The translations under genes and the position numbers were made by a program. Source: CAJINA01 sp964636125 (GTDB lineage Bacteria; Desulfobacterota; Desulfobacteria; Desulfobacterales; CAJINA01). Taken from it: a DNA stretch of 64,000 bases. The notes below the pieces were generated by a model. It was not told the DNA's origin. It saw only the letters and a list, made by a program, of their open reading frames with translations, and ran no database searches. Of this stretch, positions 42,254 through 51,827 are shown one piece after another (within the stretch, counting starts at the first letter, position 1; the number at the start of each line of letters is the position of its first letter). The stretch covers positions 62,001 to 126,000 of the forward strand of contig CAZWPX010000004.1 in NCBI GenBank assembly GCA_964636125.1, written 5' to 3'.

Positions 42254-44324
42254 GCCGGATGGTCGCAAGGTTCGTCGAACCTACATAAATGTCACTTTGA
42301 TCTTCCTGGTGTTGGCGCTCGGCCTGCAGGGCCTGGTCTGGTTGTATTGGGAAAAGATACTCGAGCCGCGACTGCGGTCCGGGGCTTTGGCCCAGGCAAA
42401 TGTCCTGGCGCATTCCCAGGCCGTTAAGATTGCCAATGCGCTCGTTTCAAAGGCCGGATCCCAACGTCTCCAGGTCCTGGGCGAAACCCTCGATGAAGTG
42501 CTCATATTTTCCGACCCGGACAACAATGCGCCGCTGTTTATGGGGGTGGACCTGGAGATTGATTACGATGTGCTCACGGCTCCGGCCGGGAGTCTGGACG
42601 CCACCTTTGGCAAGGGGCATTGCCTGAATTGTTTTGTGGCGGAAGTCGCCCTCTATTCGCCTGATAGTTACGAACTTGTCGGCATTGCCCGCTTTCGGGT
42701 CAGCGACAGTCTGTTCCAGCGTTTAAGCCAGGATATTCACACAACGCTCTTCACCCAGTCCCGTCTGGCCATACTCCTGCTCATTGTCGTCTGGGGGGTG
42801 GTCCTGGCACTCATCCGGGCAATCAACCGGTCGCGTCAGCAGGCGGAAGCATCCGCCCGGGCGAAAAGTGCTTTTCTGGCGAATATGAGCCACGAACTGA
42901 GGACCCCGTTGAATGCCATCATCGGTTTTTCCGACCTGATGCGCCGGGATCATAAACTGGCCCCCAAGTATGCAGAGAACCTTTCAATCATCAGTCGCAG
43001 TGGTGAATACCTGCTCGAACTCATCAACGATATACTGGAATTGTCGAAAATAGAAGCCACCGGTGTTGAAACCTTCACCGAGACATCTTTTGACCTTTAC
43101 GATACGCTGAACAAGGTGACGGAAATGATTCGCCTGCGGGCCAGGAAGAAAGACCTGCAACTTGTATTTGAACCCTCCGACAATGTACCGCGTTACATAA
43201 AGACCGATGAGCGCAAATTACGTCAGATCCTGCTGAATCTGCTCGGCAATGCCGTTAAGTTTACAGAAGAAGGCGGCGTTACCCTGCGGGTGCGGTTAAA
43301 TGATGGGAAAAGGGACCGTAAGGCGGAGATGCTCCGGATCAATTTCGAGGTGGAGGACAGCGGCCCCGGGATCGCACCGGAGGAGCGGGCGGATCTGTTT
43401 GAAGCCTTTACCCAGACTAGGAGCGGCTACGCAAAGAAGGAAGGCACGGGTTTAGGTCTGGCCATCAGCCGACAGTTCATCCGCAGCCTCGGGGGTGATA
43501 TCACCATCCGCGGCGCTGCCGGGGGTGGTGCCGTGTTTACTTTCACAGTGCTGGTTAAAAGAGCCCGGGGGTCTGAAACGCGTCCGGCACTATCGACGCG
43601 TCAAGTGATCGGTATCGATTCTCCTGAACCTGGCGCCCGGCAGCAGCGCTATCGCATATTGGTGGTAGACGACTACGAGGAGAACAGGACGCTGCTGCGG
43701 CTGCTCCTGGAACAGGTCGGCTTCGAGGTAGAAGTTGCCCGGAACGGAAAAGAGGCGGTGGAAATCAGCAGTTCGTGGCTTCCGCACTTGATCTGGATGG
43801 ATATGCGCATGCCGGTTATGGACGGATATGCCGCCACCCGAAATATCCGGCGGATTTTCAAAGACAACCCGGCGAAACACCCGGTCGTCATCGCTCTTAC
43901 TGCCAGTGTTTTCAAAGAAGACCAGGCCGCTGTACTGGCCGCTGGTTGCGACGATTTCGTGCGTCGTCCATTTCGTCAGTCGGAGATATTTTCCAAGATT
44001 CGCGAATATCTCGGCGTGGCGTATATCTACGCCGGCGAAGAGGCCGCTGACCGTTTCGAATCCGACCGGGGTGAACTGCCGGCTGAAGCCATTCATACAG
44101 GTATTGCCGGTCTGCCGCGCAACCTGATTACAGAGTTGAAAACAGCCCTGGAGTTGAGCGACATGGAGCACATGGATCACATCATAGCCGACATCAGCCC
44201 TTTTGATAAGGATTTGGCCGCCTACCTGAAGGGGCAGATCGATATCTTCCAGTATGATCAAATCCTTACCCTGATTGAAACGGCTGATACTTCACAAGCG
44301 TTACAACCTGGAGGCCCACAATGA
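42243..44324 (+). CDS. Membrane hybrid sensor histidine kinase
   Basis: 693 residues. Two membrane helices (about 16-35 and 172-194) bracket a periplasmic sensor with a Cys pair (GKGHCLNCF). The kinase core has phospho-acceptor His217 (NMSHELRTPLNAI), NLLGNAVKFT and GTGLGLAIS; the receiver domain has Asp520 (WMDMRMPVMDG). The last 70 residues form a helical tail shared with three other kinases here. The YfiR-like protein probably binds its periplasmic part. The stop overlaps the next gene's start (ATGA), so the GGDEF regulator is made with it. Confidence 0.9.
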   Translation: MMNKPDGRKVRRTYINVTLIFLVLALGLQGLVWLYWEKILEPRLRSGALAQANVLAHSQAVKIANALVSKAGSQRLQVLGETLDEVLIFSDPDNNAPLFMGVDLEIDYDVLTAPAGSLDATFGKGHCLNCFVAEVALYSPDSYELVGIARFRVSDSLFQRLSQDIHTTLFTQSRLAILLLIVVWGVVLALIRAINRSRQQAEASARAKSAFLANMSHELRTPLNAIIGFSDLMRRDHKLAPKYAENLSIISRSGEYLLELINDILELSKIEATGVETFTETSFDLYDTLNKVTEMIRLRARKKDLQLVFEPSDNVPRYIKTDERKLRQILLNLLGNAVKFTEEGGVTLRVRLNDGKRDRKAEMLRINFEVEDSGPGIAPEERADLFEAFTQTRSGYAKKEGTGLGLAISRQFIRSLGGDITIRGAAGGGAVFTFTVLVKRARGSETRPALSTRQVIGIDSPEPGARQQRYRILVVDDYEENRTLLRLLLEQVGFEVEVARNGKEAVEISSSWLPHLIWMDMRMPVMDGYAATRNIRRIFKDNPAKHPVVIALTASVFKEDQAAVLAAGCDDFVRRPFRQSEIFSKIREYLGVAYIYAGEEAADRFESDRGELPAEAIHTGIAGLPRNLITELKTALELSDMEHMDHIIADISPFDKDLAAYLKGQIDIFQYDQILTLIETADTSQALQPGGPQ

Positions 44325-45304
44325 CTAATGAATCCGAACCGCTGCCGGTAATGAAGGGCGAGCAGGATATCGTCATCGTCGATGACACGCCTGATAACCT
44401 GCGCCTGCTGGTGGGGATACTCAAAGAGAGCGGCTACAAGGTGCGACCAGCGCCAAATGGAAAGCGAGCTCTGGCAACCATCCATAAAGAACCCCCGGAT
44501 CTTATCCTGCTGGATATCATGATGCCGGAGATGGATGGCTACGAGGTCTGTGAAAGGCTGAAAAAAGATGAGCGGACGAGGCATATCCCGATCATATTTC
44601 TCTCCGCGCTTAATCAGGTATTCGACAAGATCAAAGCCTTCAGCGCCGGAGGGGTGGACTACATTACCAAGCCATTTCAGGTTGAAGAGGTCCTGGCCCG
44701 GGTCAATACGCACCTGATGATCCGCGCCCAGCAAAAGGCCCTAACGCTACAGAACGAAGAACTCATGCGCAAAACCGCACTCATCGAGGAGCAGGCCAGG
44801 AAACTGGAACGACTTGCTTCAAGGGATTTTTTAACCGGGCTTTCCAATCGCAGGGATTTTATGGAAAAGGCCCATCAGGAGGAAAAGCGGATCAGGCGAA
44901 CGCAGACCTGCTTTGCCCTGATACTCATAGATATCGACCACTTCAAAAAGGTAAACGACACGTATGGGCACGATGTCGGCGACAACGTGCTCGTAAGCGT
45001 CGCCCAGTGCCTGCAGCAAGGACTGCGCGCCCAGGATATTGTAGCGCGCTGGGGCGGCGAGGAGTTTATCTGCCTCCTTCCGGAAACAGAACTCGGCGGT
45101 GCAAGGCATGTTGGTGAAAAATTAAGAACCATGATTGAATCACGGTGCCAAACATGCGACGGCAACCGTGTTTCAGTTACCGCTACTTTGGGGATATCTT
45201 TATTTGATGGCTCCTGTTCTATCGATGCGTGCATCGGGCGAGCTGACGTTGCCCTCTATGAAGGTAAAAAGCGGGGGCGTAATCAGGTTCAAGTAGCAGG
45301 TTAA
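44321..45304 (+). CDS. Response regulator diguanylate cyclase (REC-GGDEF)
   Basis: 327 residues. Receiver domain at 16-135 (LLDIMMPEMDG with the phospho-acceptor Asp), a coiled coil at 140-165 and a GGDEF domain with the active motif GGEEF at 245-249. An inhibitory RxxD site (RAQD) stands five residues before it, so c-di-GMP feedback is likely. The product makes c-di-GMP from two GTP when phosphorylated, most likely by the coupled kinase upstream. A 12-bp perfect palindrome (CCTGCCGGCAGG) sits just after its stop. Confidence 0.92.
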   Translation: MTNESEPLPVMKGEQDIVIVDDTPDNLRLLVGILKESGYKVRPAPNGKRALATIHKEPPDLILLDIMMPEMDGYEVCERLKKDERTRHIPIIFLSALNQVFDKIKAFSAGGVDYITKPFQVEEVLARVNTHLMIRAQQKALTLQNEELMRKTALIEEQARKLERLASRDFLTGLSNRRDFMEKAHQEEKRIRRTQTCFALILIDIDHFKKVNDTYGHDVGDNVLVSVAQCLQQGLRAQDIVARWGGEEFICLLPETELGGARHVGEKLRTMIESRCQTCDGNRVSVTATLGISLFDGSCSIDACIGRADVALYEGKKRGRNQVQVAG

Positions 45305-45325
45305 CTGCCTGCCGGCAGGTGAAAA

Positions 45326-46697
45326 ATGAAAATATTAACACCATTATTGACCCTTAAAGTCGATTTCATATCGGATTTTCGCATTGCAGCAAATCTGGGA
45401 TGTGCCTGCGCCGCCATCATATTTATTCTACCGTTTGCAATCAACAATTTGGCCCAGGGCCGTTTTGTTTTAGCGGTGGCATCCTTTGCCGTTGTCCTCG
45501 TTCTAGGTTTTAATGCCCTGAGTATTTTACGCGGGCGATTCTATCCGGCCCTCATTTTTGCATTGCTGGTACCGGCTATTATTGTCGCAATTACCTTCAT
45601 TATCGAAAAACAAAGGATAATCGGTGTCTTGTGGAGTTACCCGGCAATACTTTGTCCTCGGAAACGCCGTGAAATTTACGGAAACTGGAGAAATAACCCT
45701 GTCTGTCTCAAACAGAAACCCAGGCAAGGAAATACAACCCGTTGGCTGTCGCCTGCATTTTGAGGTGGTTGACACAGGGCTCGGTATTTCTCGGGAGGAA
45801 CAGGACAAGGTTTTTGATGCATTCTTTCAGACCGACAGACAGGGCTCGTCCCAGCAGGGAACCGGTTTAGGGCTTCCCATCAGTCAGAAATTTGCCGACC
45901 TCATGGGCGGCGTACTGGTGGTGAGTAGTAAGGTTGGCAAGGGGGCAAGTTTCACTTTTGATATTCCAGTGGGACCCGCAAATAGTGCTGACACAGAGTC
46001 CTCCCAATTCAGGCGCAGGGTTATTGGCATAGAGGATGGTCAACCAGTTTTTCGCTTACTGGTAGTTGAAGATAATGAAAATAACCGCAACCTGCTTGTT
46101 AAACTCCTGCATACTGTGGGGTTTGAGGTTAAAGAAGCTTTCAACGGTCAGGACGGCATAGAGATATGGCAAAAGTGGCAACCGCACCTGATTTGGATGG
46201 ATATGCGTATGCCGGTCATGGATGGCTATGAGGCCACTTCAATCATCAAATCCGAGATGCGCAGTTCGACATCCGGGGTTGACACAAAAATCATTGCCCT
46301 GACTGCCAGTGCCTTTGAAGCGGACCGCCTCGAAGTGATCAAACATGGGTGCAATGATTTTTTGAGCAAGCCTTTCAGAGAGTCTGAAATCTTTGAAATG
46401 GTACGTAAGCATCTTGGTGTTAAATATGTATTTGAAGGTGCCAATGAAGCCCAAAAGCCAGCCAACGCCGACAAAGAGATGTCTGCCCAAAGCCTGGCTG
46501 CCGCCATGAATGATTTACCCGGGGAAATAGTCCTGAGACTTGAAGAGGCTATGGAGTTGAGCAATATAGACATGATGGATCAGGTAATTAAAGACATTCG
46601 TATCAAGGATAACAAATTGGCCAATGGCCTGGCCAGGCTGGTGGAAAATTTTGCCTATGACCAGATTCTGGAGCTTATTAACAGATCTCGAAAATGA
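45326..46697 (+). pseudogene. Hybrid histidine kinase broken by internal deletion
   Basis: The 5' part (45326-45640) encodes an N-terminal membrane domain with three or four helices (CACAAIIFILPFAI, VLAVASFAVVLVLGF, ALIFALLVPAIIVAI). At about 45645 the sequence jumps in a different frame straight into a kinase ATPase domain, LGNAVKFTETGE. The dimerisation domain with the phospho-accepting His and the first half of the ATPase domain are gone. The rest is intact: GTGLGLPIS, a receiver with WMDMRMPVMDG and the shared helical tail. A GTG at 45624 could still start a 357-residue protein with the receiver and tail. Confidence 0.78.
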
Positions 46698-46733
46698 TAC
46701 GCACCAAACCAGGTGAACTGAGGGAGAAAGGAT

Positions 46734-47864
46734 ATGATTATACATCTTGACCCAACCGGCTCGATAGAAGGTTTCAGCGCCCTTTTGGATGAAATGTCGC
46801 ACAATGAAGATGTCAAGGGGCTGCTCATTCTGGCCTGCGATGCCAATGGTTTTACACCGGATGCCATCGACGAGGCCCTGCAAAGGGTGCCCGTGCCTCT
46901 TTGGGGGGGTATCTTCCCGGCCATCATTCATGGTCGTGAAAAGCTGGAACGAGGTACGATAGTGGCTGGTTTGGACAAAAGACCTGATGTACATGTTGTC
47001 CCGGATCTAAGCAGTCCAGGTCGAGATTTTGATGAAGCATTTGCAAGCATCAACCCGGTTTCGCCAGAAGCCCGGACCCTGTTCGTGCTAAACGATGGAT
47101 ACGCCCAGAATATCAGCAGTTTCATTGATAGCCTGTATGACCGGTTCGGGCTGCAATTCACCTATATCGGCGGTGGTGCCGGGTCTGTCAATCCGGCGGC
47201 CCTGGATATGAGCAAAACCCCCTGCCTTTTAACAAATAAGGGTTTGATCAAAGACAGTGCCCTGTTGGTGCTGCTCGATATTGAAAGCGGCGTGGGCGCG
47301 GGGCATGGTTTTCATAAAATAAGCGGACCCTACAAAGTAACCGAGTCAACGGGAAATGCCATCCAGTCATTGGACTGGAAGCCGGCCTTTGAGGCCTACA
47401 AGCAAATTGTCAAAGAGCATTCCGGGGAGACAATCACCGGTCAGAATTTTTTCAGTATTGCCAAACGGTTCCCTTTTGGAATCAGCCGGATGGGGTCTGA
47501 ACTGATTGTGCGCGATCCTTATACGGCAGAGGGTGAGTCCCTGATTGTGGCCACCGAGATTGCCCAGGAATCTTTTATCGACATATTAACCGGAACCCCG
47601 GATTCACTGGTGGCGGCTGCGAAACAATCGTTCACGGCGGCAATGGATGCCTTTCAAGAAGAGGCCAATCGAACAGAGCTGCTCATAGATTGCATTTCGA
47701 GGGCCCTTTTCCTGGAGGATGAATTCGATAGAGAAATTGAAGCCGTCTATCAGGAAAATGTGCCCCTTATCGGCGCCCTTTCGATGGGTGAGATTGCCAA
47801 TAACGGCAAAGACTACCTGGAACTCTACAATAAAACCTGTGTCGTAGGCATACTGGCGGACTAA
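46734..47864 (+). CDS. FIST domain signal transduction protein
   Basis: 376 residues of the FIST family, with both FIST_N (about 15-200: GLLILACDANGF, VPLWGGIFPAI, LQFTYIGGGAGS) and FIST_C (205-370: RFPFGISRMGSELIVRDP, VPLIGALSMGEIANNG). FIST proteins are thought to be intracellular sensors of small ligands and often lie beside kinases and cyclases. The ATG follows an AGGGAGAAAGG site, and the stop overlaps the start of the next kinase (TAATG), so the two are coupled. Confidence 0.88.
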   Translation: MIIHLDPTGSIEGFSALLDEMSHNEDVKGLLILACDANGFTPDAIDEALQRVPVPLWGGIFPAIIHGREKLERGTIVAGLDKRPDVHVVPDLSSPGRDFDEAFASINPVSPEARTLFVLNDGYAQNISSFIDSLYDRFGLQFTYIGGGAGSVNPAALDMSKTPCLLTNKGLIKDSALLVLLDIESGVGAGHGFHKISGPYKVTESTGNAIQSLDWKPAFEAYKQIVKEHSGETITGQNFFSIAKRFPFGISRMGSELIVRDPYTAEGESLIVATEIAQESFIDILTGTPDSLVAAAKQSFTAAMDAFQEEANRTELLIDCISRALFLEDEFDREIEAVYQENVPLIGALSMGEIANNGKDYLELYNKTCVVGILAD

Positions 47865-50800
47865 TGGATACAAATTCGGAACAAATCCAGATGCAATACG
47901 AACTGGCTATGGCGATCGGCGCCAGTCTTGACCTGGACACCATGCTCAGGCAAAGTCTGAAAACGTTATTAAGAAAGCTGAATTGCCCGGCCGGTGGTGT
48001 CTATTTTTTTAATGAGGATTACAGCGGTGCTGTTCGACTGCAAAAAGTCATGACCATCCCCGGGAATGCAGATCATATTGAAGCCTACCAAAAGACTCTG
48101 GCACACATCCCGGCGCCATTCATTTCCGGGCAATCAGCGTATCCGCAATCAACAACCCTGGCCGAATTCAACAACCGGCTACCGGTCAGCGGGAAGGCGG
48201 AGGACATCTTTTTTAGTATTGCACAGCTTCCGGGGCTGGGTGTTGTGGTGCTCTTGAACAAAAGCCCATTTGAAGATCTATTTGTTAAATCCCTGGGACC
48301 GGTATTTACCAAACTGGCCATTGCCTGCAATGCCTGCCTGCAGAATGAAGAACTTATCCAGCATCAGGAGAACTTGCAGGAGCTGGTATCCGCCAAGACA
48401 AGTGAGCTGCTTAAAAAAAACCGGCAGCTTACTGACGAGATTGTAAACCGTAAAAAGGTTGCCGAAGCGCTTATTAAAAGTGAGGAGAAGTACCGCGAAT
48501 TGGTGCAAAACGCCAACAATATTATCCTGCGTTGGGACACGGCGGGGCGAATCACCTTTTTCAATGAATATGCGCAGACTTTTTTTGGTTATAAGGAGGA
48601 GGAAATAGTCGGCCGGCATGTGGTGGGTACGATAGTTCCGGAAAATGAATCCACTGGGCGAGACCTGCGGCCCTTGATGGATGACATCTGTAGCCACCCC
48701 CAGAAGTATGCTTACAATATCAATGAGAACATATGTAAAGACGGCTCCAGGGTGTGGGTCGCCTGGACCAATAAGATCCTGAAAGATGCAAGCGGTAACC
48801 TGGTCGGCGCCCTCAGTATCGGCACCGATATTACCAAACATAGAGAAACCGAAGAAAAGCTGCTTGAGAGAGAAAGAGAGCTGGCCGAAGCTCAGAAAAT
48901 AGCCCACCTGGGCAATTGGTCCTGGGACATTCCTAGCAATCAGTTAAAGTGGTCGGACGAAATATTTCGTATATTCAAGGTCGCCCGGCAGACATTCGGC
49001 GTGACCTATGACGCTTTCCTCGAGCGTGTCCACCCCGCAGACCGTAAAATGGTCCGGGCGGCGGTCAATGATGCACTTTACCATAAAAAACCCTATGATA
49101 TCGTGCACCGGATTGTTCTGGAAAATGGTAGCGAACGGATTGTTCATGAATTCGGCCGCGCGACCCGGGACCAGTCCGGCAATCCAATCCGGATGGTTGG
49201 CGTTGTCCAGGACATTACAGAGCGGTATCATTCCGAACAGCGCTTCAAAATGGCGGCTGAGGCTATCAGCGATTTGATCTATGAATGGGATGTCCAGAAT
49301 GATGCACTGCTCTGGTTTGGCGATATTGATACCGCCTTGGGTTTTGACCCGGGAGAGTTTCCCCAGACCCTGGAAGCCTGGATAGATAGGATCCATCCAA
49401 ACGATGTCGCCCGCCTGGCCAATGCTGTTGACCTTCATCGCACATCCACCGAACCCATTAGCTATGAATATCGCATCCGCAATAAAAGCGGCAGCTGGGT
49501 CTACTGGTCCGACTACGGTGTCCCGGTTCTAAGCCTGGAAGGCCAGCCCTATAAATGGATTGGTGCCTGCAGCGATATCACCAAGCGAAAGGCAGCGGAG
49601 CAGAAACTTAGAGAAAGCGAAGAAAGGTATCGCGCCCTCTTTACAAATGAAATTGATGCTATCTGTATCTTTGAGATAGAAACCAAACAATTGGTCGATG
49701 TCAATGATGCCTGGTTAAAACTCTATGGCTATCGGAGAGATGAATTTGAGAGTTTGACCATCGACGACCTCAGTGCGGAACTGAAATCCACGCACAAGGC
49801 GGTTAAACGTTCGGCCCAGTTAGGCAATGTTTTTATCCCGGAAAGGCGCCACATGAAAAAAGATGGAACCGAGTTTGTGGTGGAAATATCAGCAGGCCCA
49901 TTCACCTGGAAGGGCCGCCAGCTCATGTACGCCCTGGCTCGCGATATCACCGAACGCAAACGGGCTGAAGATAAACTCAAAGAGAATGAGCACTTGCTGG
50001 CGGAAACCCAGAAAATTGCCCAACTGGGCAGTTGGGAATTCGAAGTCGCCTCCCAGGAAATCCATTGGTCAGAGGAGACCTTCAGGATTGCCGGAAGAAA
50101 ACCGAAGGATAAGCTCACTTTACAGGAATACCTCGATATGGTGCATCCGGATGATCACGCCCGGCTGGAGGAAGTCCTGGACAAGGCGATGGCGGACAAA
50201 AGACCCTATGAGGTGGAACTGCGCCACAGGCGCCCGGATAATACCTATAATTTTACCTTGACCAGAGGAAAACCAATCGTCAAAGGCAACCAGGTGGTCA
50301 AATTCATTGGTTCGGTACTCGATATCACTGAAAGAAACCGGGCGAAGTTGGAATTGCAACGTGCCAAGGAAGCTGCCGAAGCTGCCAATAAAGCGAAAAG
50401 TGCCTTTCTGGCCAATATGAGCCATGAATTACGAACACCGCTCAATGCCATCCTCGGTTTTTCAGAGCTTATGAAGCGCGACCAGACAGTTACCCCGGCA
50501 CAATTGGACAATCTGGAAATTATTGGCCGCAGCGGCGAACATTTGCTCTCTTTGATCAACGATGTTCTGGATTTTTCGAAAATCGAGGCCGGCCGAATTG
50601 TTCTAAACCCGGAAAACTTTGACTTGCATTGGCTGCTTCTCGGCATCGAAGAGATGTTCCGGTTGCGAACCCGGGAGAAAGGACTGTCTCTGGATTTCGA
50701 GAAGGAAAGCGATGTACCCCAGTATATCATTGCTGACCAGAATAAATTGCGCCAGATCTTGATCAACCTGCTTGGAAACGCAGTGAAATTCACTGAATCA

Positions 50801-51814
50801 GGTGAAATTGTTCTCTCTGTCTCCAGGAGGCCGCCGGTTGAACTGCGGCAATCTGAAGGCTGCGTTCTCAATTTTGAAGTGACCGACACCGGGGCAGGGA
50901 TCTCCCCGGAGGAGCAGGGAATGATTTTCGATACCTTTTTCAGAGTGGTTGGCCCGCGTTCCAGTCAGCAGGGTGCTGGCCTCGGACTTCCCATCAGTCA
51001 GAAATTTGCCAGACTCATGGGCGGTGAATTGACAGTGGAAAGCAAGGTTGGCCAGGGAACCCGTTTCGCCTTTAGCATTTCCGTCGGACTTCCGGATGCA
51101 GACGAATTCCAGTCGGAGCATAGCCGTCAAAAGATTACCGGCCTGGCGAGCGGGGCTCCTGATCTGCGCCTGCTGGTCGCTGAGGATAATACGGAAAATC
51201 GCGTTCTCCTGGTGAAGTTGCTGCAAAACATCGGCTGCGCGGTAAAAGAGGCCGTTGACGGGCAGGAGGCGCTTGAGGTCTGGGAAACATGGCGGCCGCA
51301 TCTCGTTTGGATGGACATGCGCATGCCTGTTCTGGATGGCTATGAAGCGACTCGCCGAATCAAATCTAAAAGTGGGAACGAGACTGTCATTATTGCGTTA
51401 ACCGCCAGTGCCTTTGAGGAGGATCGCCAAAAATTTTTGGAAGTGGGGGGTGACGACTTTGTTCGCAAACCCTTTCGAGAAGCGGAAATCTTCCAAATGC
51501 TTGCAAAGCATTTTCACGTCAGATTTGAATACGCAAAGGAGATCGTTGGCACTCGATCAATTTCAGATGATCGGGCCTCCCATGAAGAATTGATAGCGAT
51601 GGCGGCGGCTTTGCCGGCTGACCTGCTGGCAATCCTTGCCGATGCCACCGAACTGAGCGATGCCGCCCGGATTGATACGGTTATCGATGATATCCAAGAC
51701 CGGCAAGCCAAACTGGCCGAGGAATTGTCCCAGATGGCAGAAAGCTTTGCCTATGACCATATTTTAGCAATAACTCAAGAAGTTAAGGCTATGCGCGCCT
51801 TTAAAAGGAAGTAG
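47864..51814 (+). CDS. Soluble hybrid histidine kinase with GAF-like and five PAS domains
   Basis: 1,316 residues without a membrane segment. Residues 1-165 are GAF-like, then a short coiled coil, then five PAS-PAC units between 210 and 835, each closing with a GxxxDIT motif (SIGTDITKH, GVVQDITER, GACSDITKR, ALARDITER, GSVLDITER). The kinase core has His854 (NMSHELRTPLNAI), NLLGNAVKFT and GAGLGLPIS; the receiver has Asp1151 (WMDMRMPVLDG); a shared helical tail ends the protein. Coupled to the FIST gene, it may take its signal from that protein. Confidence 0.92.
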   Translation: MDTNSEQIQMQYELAMAIGASLDLDTMLRQSLKTLLRKLNCPAGGVYFFNEDYSGAVRLQKVMTIPGNADHIEAYQKTLAHIPAPFISGQSAYPQSTTLAEFNNRLPVSGKAEDIFFSIAQLPGLGVVVLLNKSPFEDLFVKSLGPVFTKLAIACNACLQNEELIQHQENLQELVSAKTSELLKKNRQLTDEIVNRKKVAEALIKSEEKYRELVQNANNIILRWDTAGRITFFNEYAQTFFGYKEEEIVGRHVVGTIVPENESTGRDLRPLMDDICSHPQKYAYNINENICKDGSRVWVAWTNKILKDASGNLVGALSIGTDITKHRETEEKLLERERELAEAQKIAHLGNWSWDIPSNQLKWSDEIFRIFKVARQTFGVTYDAFLERVHPADRKMVRAAVNDALYHKKPYDIVHRIVLENGSERIVHEFGRATRDQSGNPIRMVGVVQDITERYHSEQRFKMAAEAISDLIYEWDVQNDALLWFGDIDTALGFDPGEFPQTLEAWIDRIHPNDVARLANAVDLHRTSTEPISYEYRIRNKSGSWVYWSDYGVPVLSLEGQPYKWIGACSDITKRKAAEQKLRESEERYRALFTNEIDAICIFEIETKQLVDVNDAWLKLYGYRRDEFESLTIDDLSAELKSTHKAVKRSAQLGNVFIPERRHMKKDGTEFVVEISAGPFTWKGRQLMYALARDITERKRAEDKLKENEHLLAETQKIAQLGSWEFEVASQEIHWSEETFRIAGRKPKDKLTLQEYLDMVHPDDHARLEEVLDKAMADKRPYEVELRHRRPDNTYNFTLTRGKPIVKGNQVVKFIGSVLDITERNRAKLELQRAKEAAEAANKAKSAFLANMSHELRTPLNAILGFSELMKRDQTVTPAQLDNLEIIGRSGEHLLSLINDVLDFSKIEAGRIVLNPENFDLHWLLLGIEEMFRLRTREKGLSLDFEKESDVPQYIIADQNKLRQILINLLGNAVKFTESGEIVLSVSRRPPVELRQSEGCVLNFEVTDTGAGISPEEQGMIFDTFFRVVGPRSSQQGAGLGLPISQKFARLMGGELTVESKVGQGTRFAFSISVGLPDADEFQSEHSRQKITGLASGAPDLRLLVAEDNTENRVLLVKLLQNIGCAVKEAVDGQEALEVWETWRPHLVWMDMRMPVLDGYEATRRIKSKSGNETVIIALTASAFEEDRQKFLEVGGDDFVRKPFREAEIFQMLAKHFHVRFEYAKEIVGTRSISDDRASHEELIAMAAALPADLLAILADATELSDAARIDTVIDDIQDRQAKLAEELSQMAESFAYDHILAITQEVKAMRAFKRK

Positions 51815-51827
51815 GGGAGAGCTATCG

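Noticed and set aside
45308..45319. Perfect 12-bp palindrome CCTGCCGGCAGG as an operator
   Set aside because: One isolated palindrome overlapping a ribosome site region is not enough; no second copy was found.
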